NCBI GenBank assembly: GCA_038230975.1
Contig: JBBRMF010000328.1
Coordinates: 1-5,423 of the forward strand
From: JANXVV01 sp038230975
GTDB taxonomy: Bacteria; Planctomycetota; Phycisphaerae; Tepidisphaerales; Tepidisphaeraceae
DNA: 5,423 bases
Reading direction: 5' to 3'
Shown: positions 4,972 to 5,423 of the stretch, one piece after another
Position numbering within the stretch: the stretch's first letter is position 1
How the letters are laid out: each line of letters starts with the position of its first letter
Translations under genes and position numbers: made by a program
The notes under the pieces: model-generated
Told to the model about the DNA's origin: nothing
The model's input: only the letters and a program-made list of their open reading frames with translations
The model's database searches: none

Positions 4972-5423
4972 TCACCACTGCCGAATATCCATCCCCATCG
5001 CCTCAGCCATCAGTTCGGCAATGTGCTTCACCTGTGTATCGACGCCCTGCCGGTGACACATACCGCTGATGTTCATCGAGCAACCGGCATCATTGCAAAT
5101 CGTAGTCTTGGCTTGGGTGGCGGCGATGCAATTGATTTTGTCTTCAACGATCGCGCCGCTGATCGCGGGATACTTCACGGCGAATGTTCCCCCGAATCCG
5201 CAGCATTGGTCGGTCTTTTCCATCGGTTTGAAATCTACATTGCCGATTTGCTGAAGCATGCGCACGCCTTCATCCTTCACGCCAATGCCGCGCAAATGGC
5301 AGGTGTAGTGGTAGGTGATGGATTCAGGATTCGCGAGTTTTAAGGCCGAAAGATCGACTTTCAATATTTTGTCGAGAAACTCGACGAATTCGTAAGTGCC
5401 GTGGACGAGCTTTTCCATGCCAT
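4972..5423 (-). CDS. lutA: LutA, cysteine-rich CCG-domain subunit of the L-lactate oxidation complex, C-terminal part (5' end outside window)
   Basis: The frame is open to the right-hand edge and gives 149 residues ending at the TGA (4974-4972). LutA/YkgE proteins are about 240 aa, so roughly the last 60% is present. Numbering from the Met at 5418, the visible features are a helix LVHGTYEFVEFLDKIL (4-19), HYTCHLRGIG (37-46) and QCCGFGGTFAVKYP (71-84), the CCG motif that ligates a metal or Fe-S cluster in CCG/heterodisulfide-reductase-like domains. These are followed by ICNDAGCSMNISG (106-118) and the closing HIAELMAEAMG (132-142). The Met at 5418 is internal, because the frame continues upstream and the protein would otherwise lack its first CCG domain. 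It is the first gene seen of lutABC and probably initiates the minus-strand operon outside the window. Confidence 0.94.
   Translation of the reverse strand, partial: GMEKLVHGTYEFVEFLDKILKVDLSALKLANPESITYHYTCHLRGIGVKDEGVRMLQQIGNVDFKPMEKTDQCCGFGGTFAVKYPAISGAIVEDKINCIAATQAKTTICNDAGCSMNISGMCHRQGVDTQVKHIAELMAEAMGMDIRQW

Overview
The window reads as a chromosomal carbohydrate/lactate metabolism locus from a moderately GC-rich bacterium. The most likely source is a planctomycete or a relative in the PVC group. This is inferred from gene content (LDH-like dehydrogenase, DeoR-type regulator and LutABC together), the near absence of Shine-Dalgarno sequences, a small conserved-type hypothetical protein ending in YLKFYGD, and REP-type intergenic repeats. 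No marker gene in the window proves the taxonomy.

Layout: two convergent gene sets meet near position 2702. The plus-strand set is the C-terminal third of an LDH-type L-2-hydroxyacid dehydrogenase (1-299, cut by the window edge), a 109-aa hypothetical protein (345-674), a 378-aa TIM-barrel aldolase-like protein (697-1833) and a DeoR/GlpR-family repressor (1931-2701). The minus-strand set is the lactate-oxidation operon lutA (5423-4972, cut by the window edge), lutB (4928-3465) and lutC (3360-2704). The deoR and lutC stop codons are 2 bp apart with no recognisable terminator between them. No gene-free stretch exceeds 300 bases. The longest, about 100 bp each, are filled by two REPIN-type repeats.

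The repeats are the most unusual structural feature. Two 84-85 bp elements (1839-1922 and 3370-3454) each consist of two inverted 25-26 bp REP units that begin with GTAG and fold into GTCCGC/GCGGAC hairpins. Each fills the gap between two co-directional genes (aldolase-like to deoR; lutB to lutC). Each ends 8-9 nt before the ATG of the downstream gene, and the similarity of their cores puts both in the same orientation relative to that gene.

How the genes may work together (inference): LutABC oxidises L-lactate to pyruvate. The LDH/MDH-like enzyme interconverts a 2-oxoacid and a 2-hydroxyacid with NAD(H). The aldolase-like barrel may cleave or form a sugar-derived intermediate. The DeoR protein probably senses a sugar phosphate. 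This fits deoxysugar (L-rhamnose/L-fucose) catabolism through lactaldehyde and lactate, the kind of pathway encoded with bacterial microcompartments in Planctomycetes and Verrucomicrobia, but no shell protein or sugar-specific enzyme is visible here.
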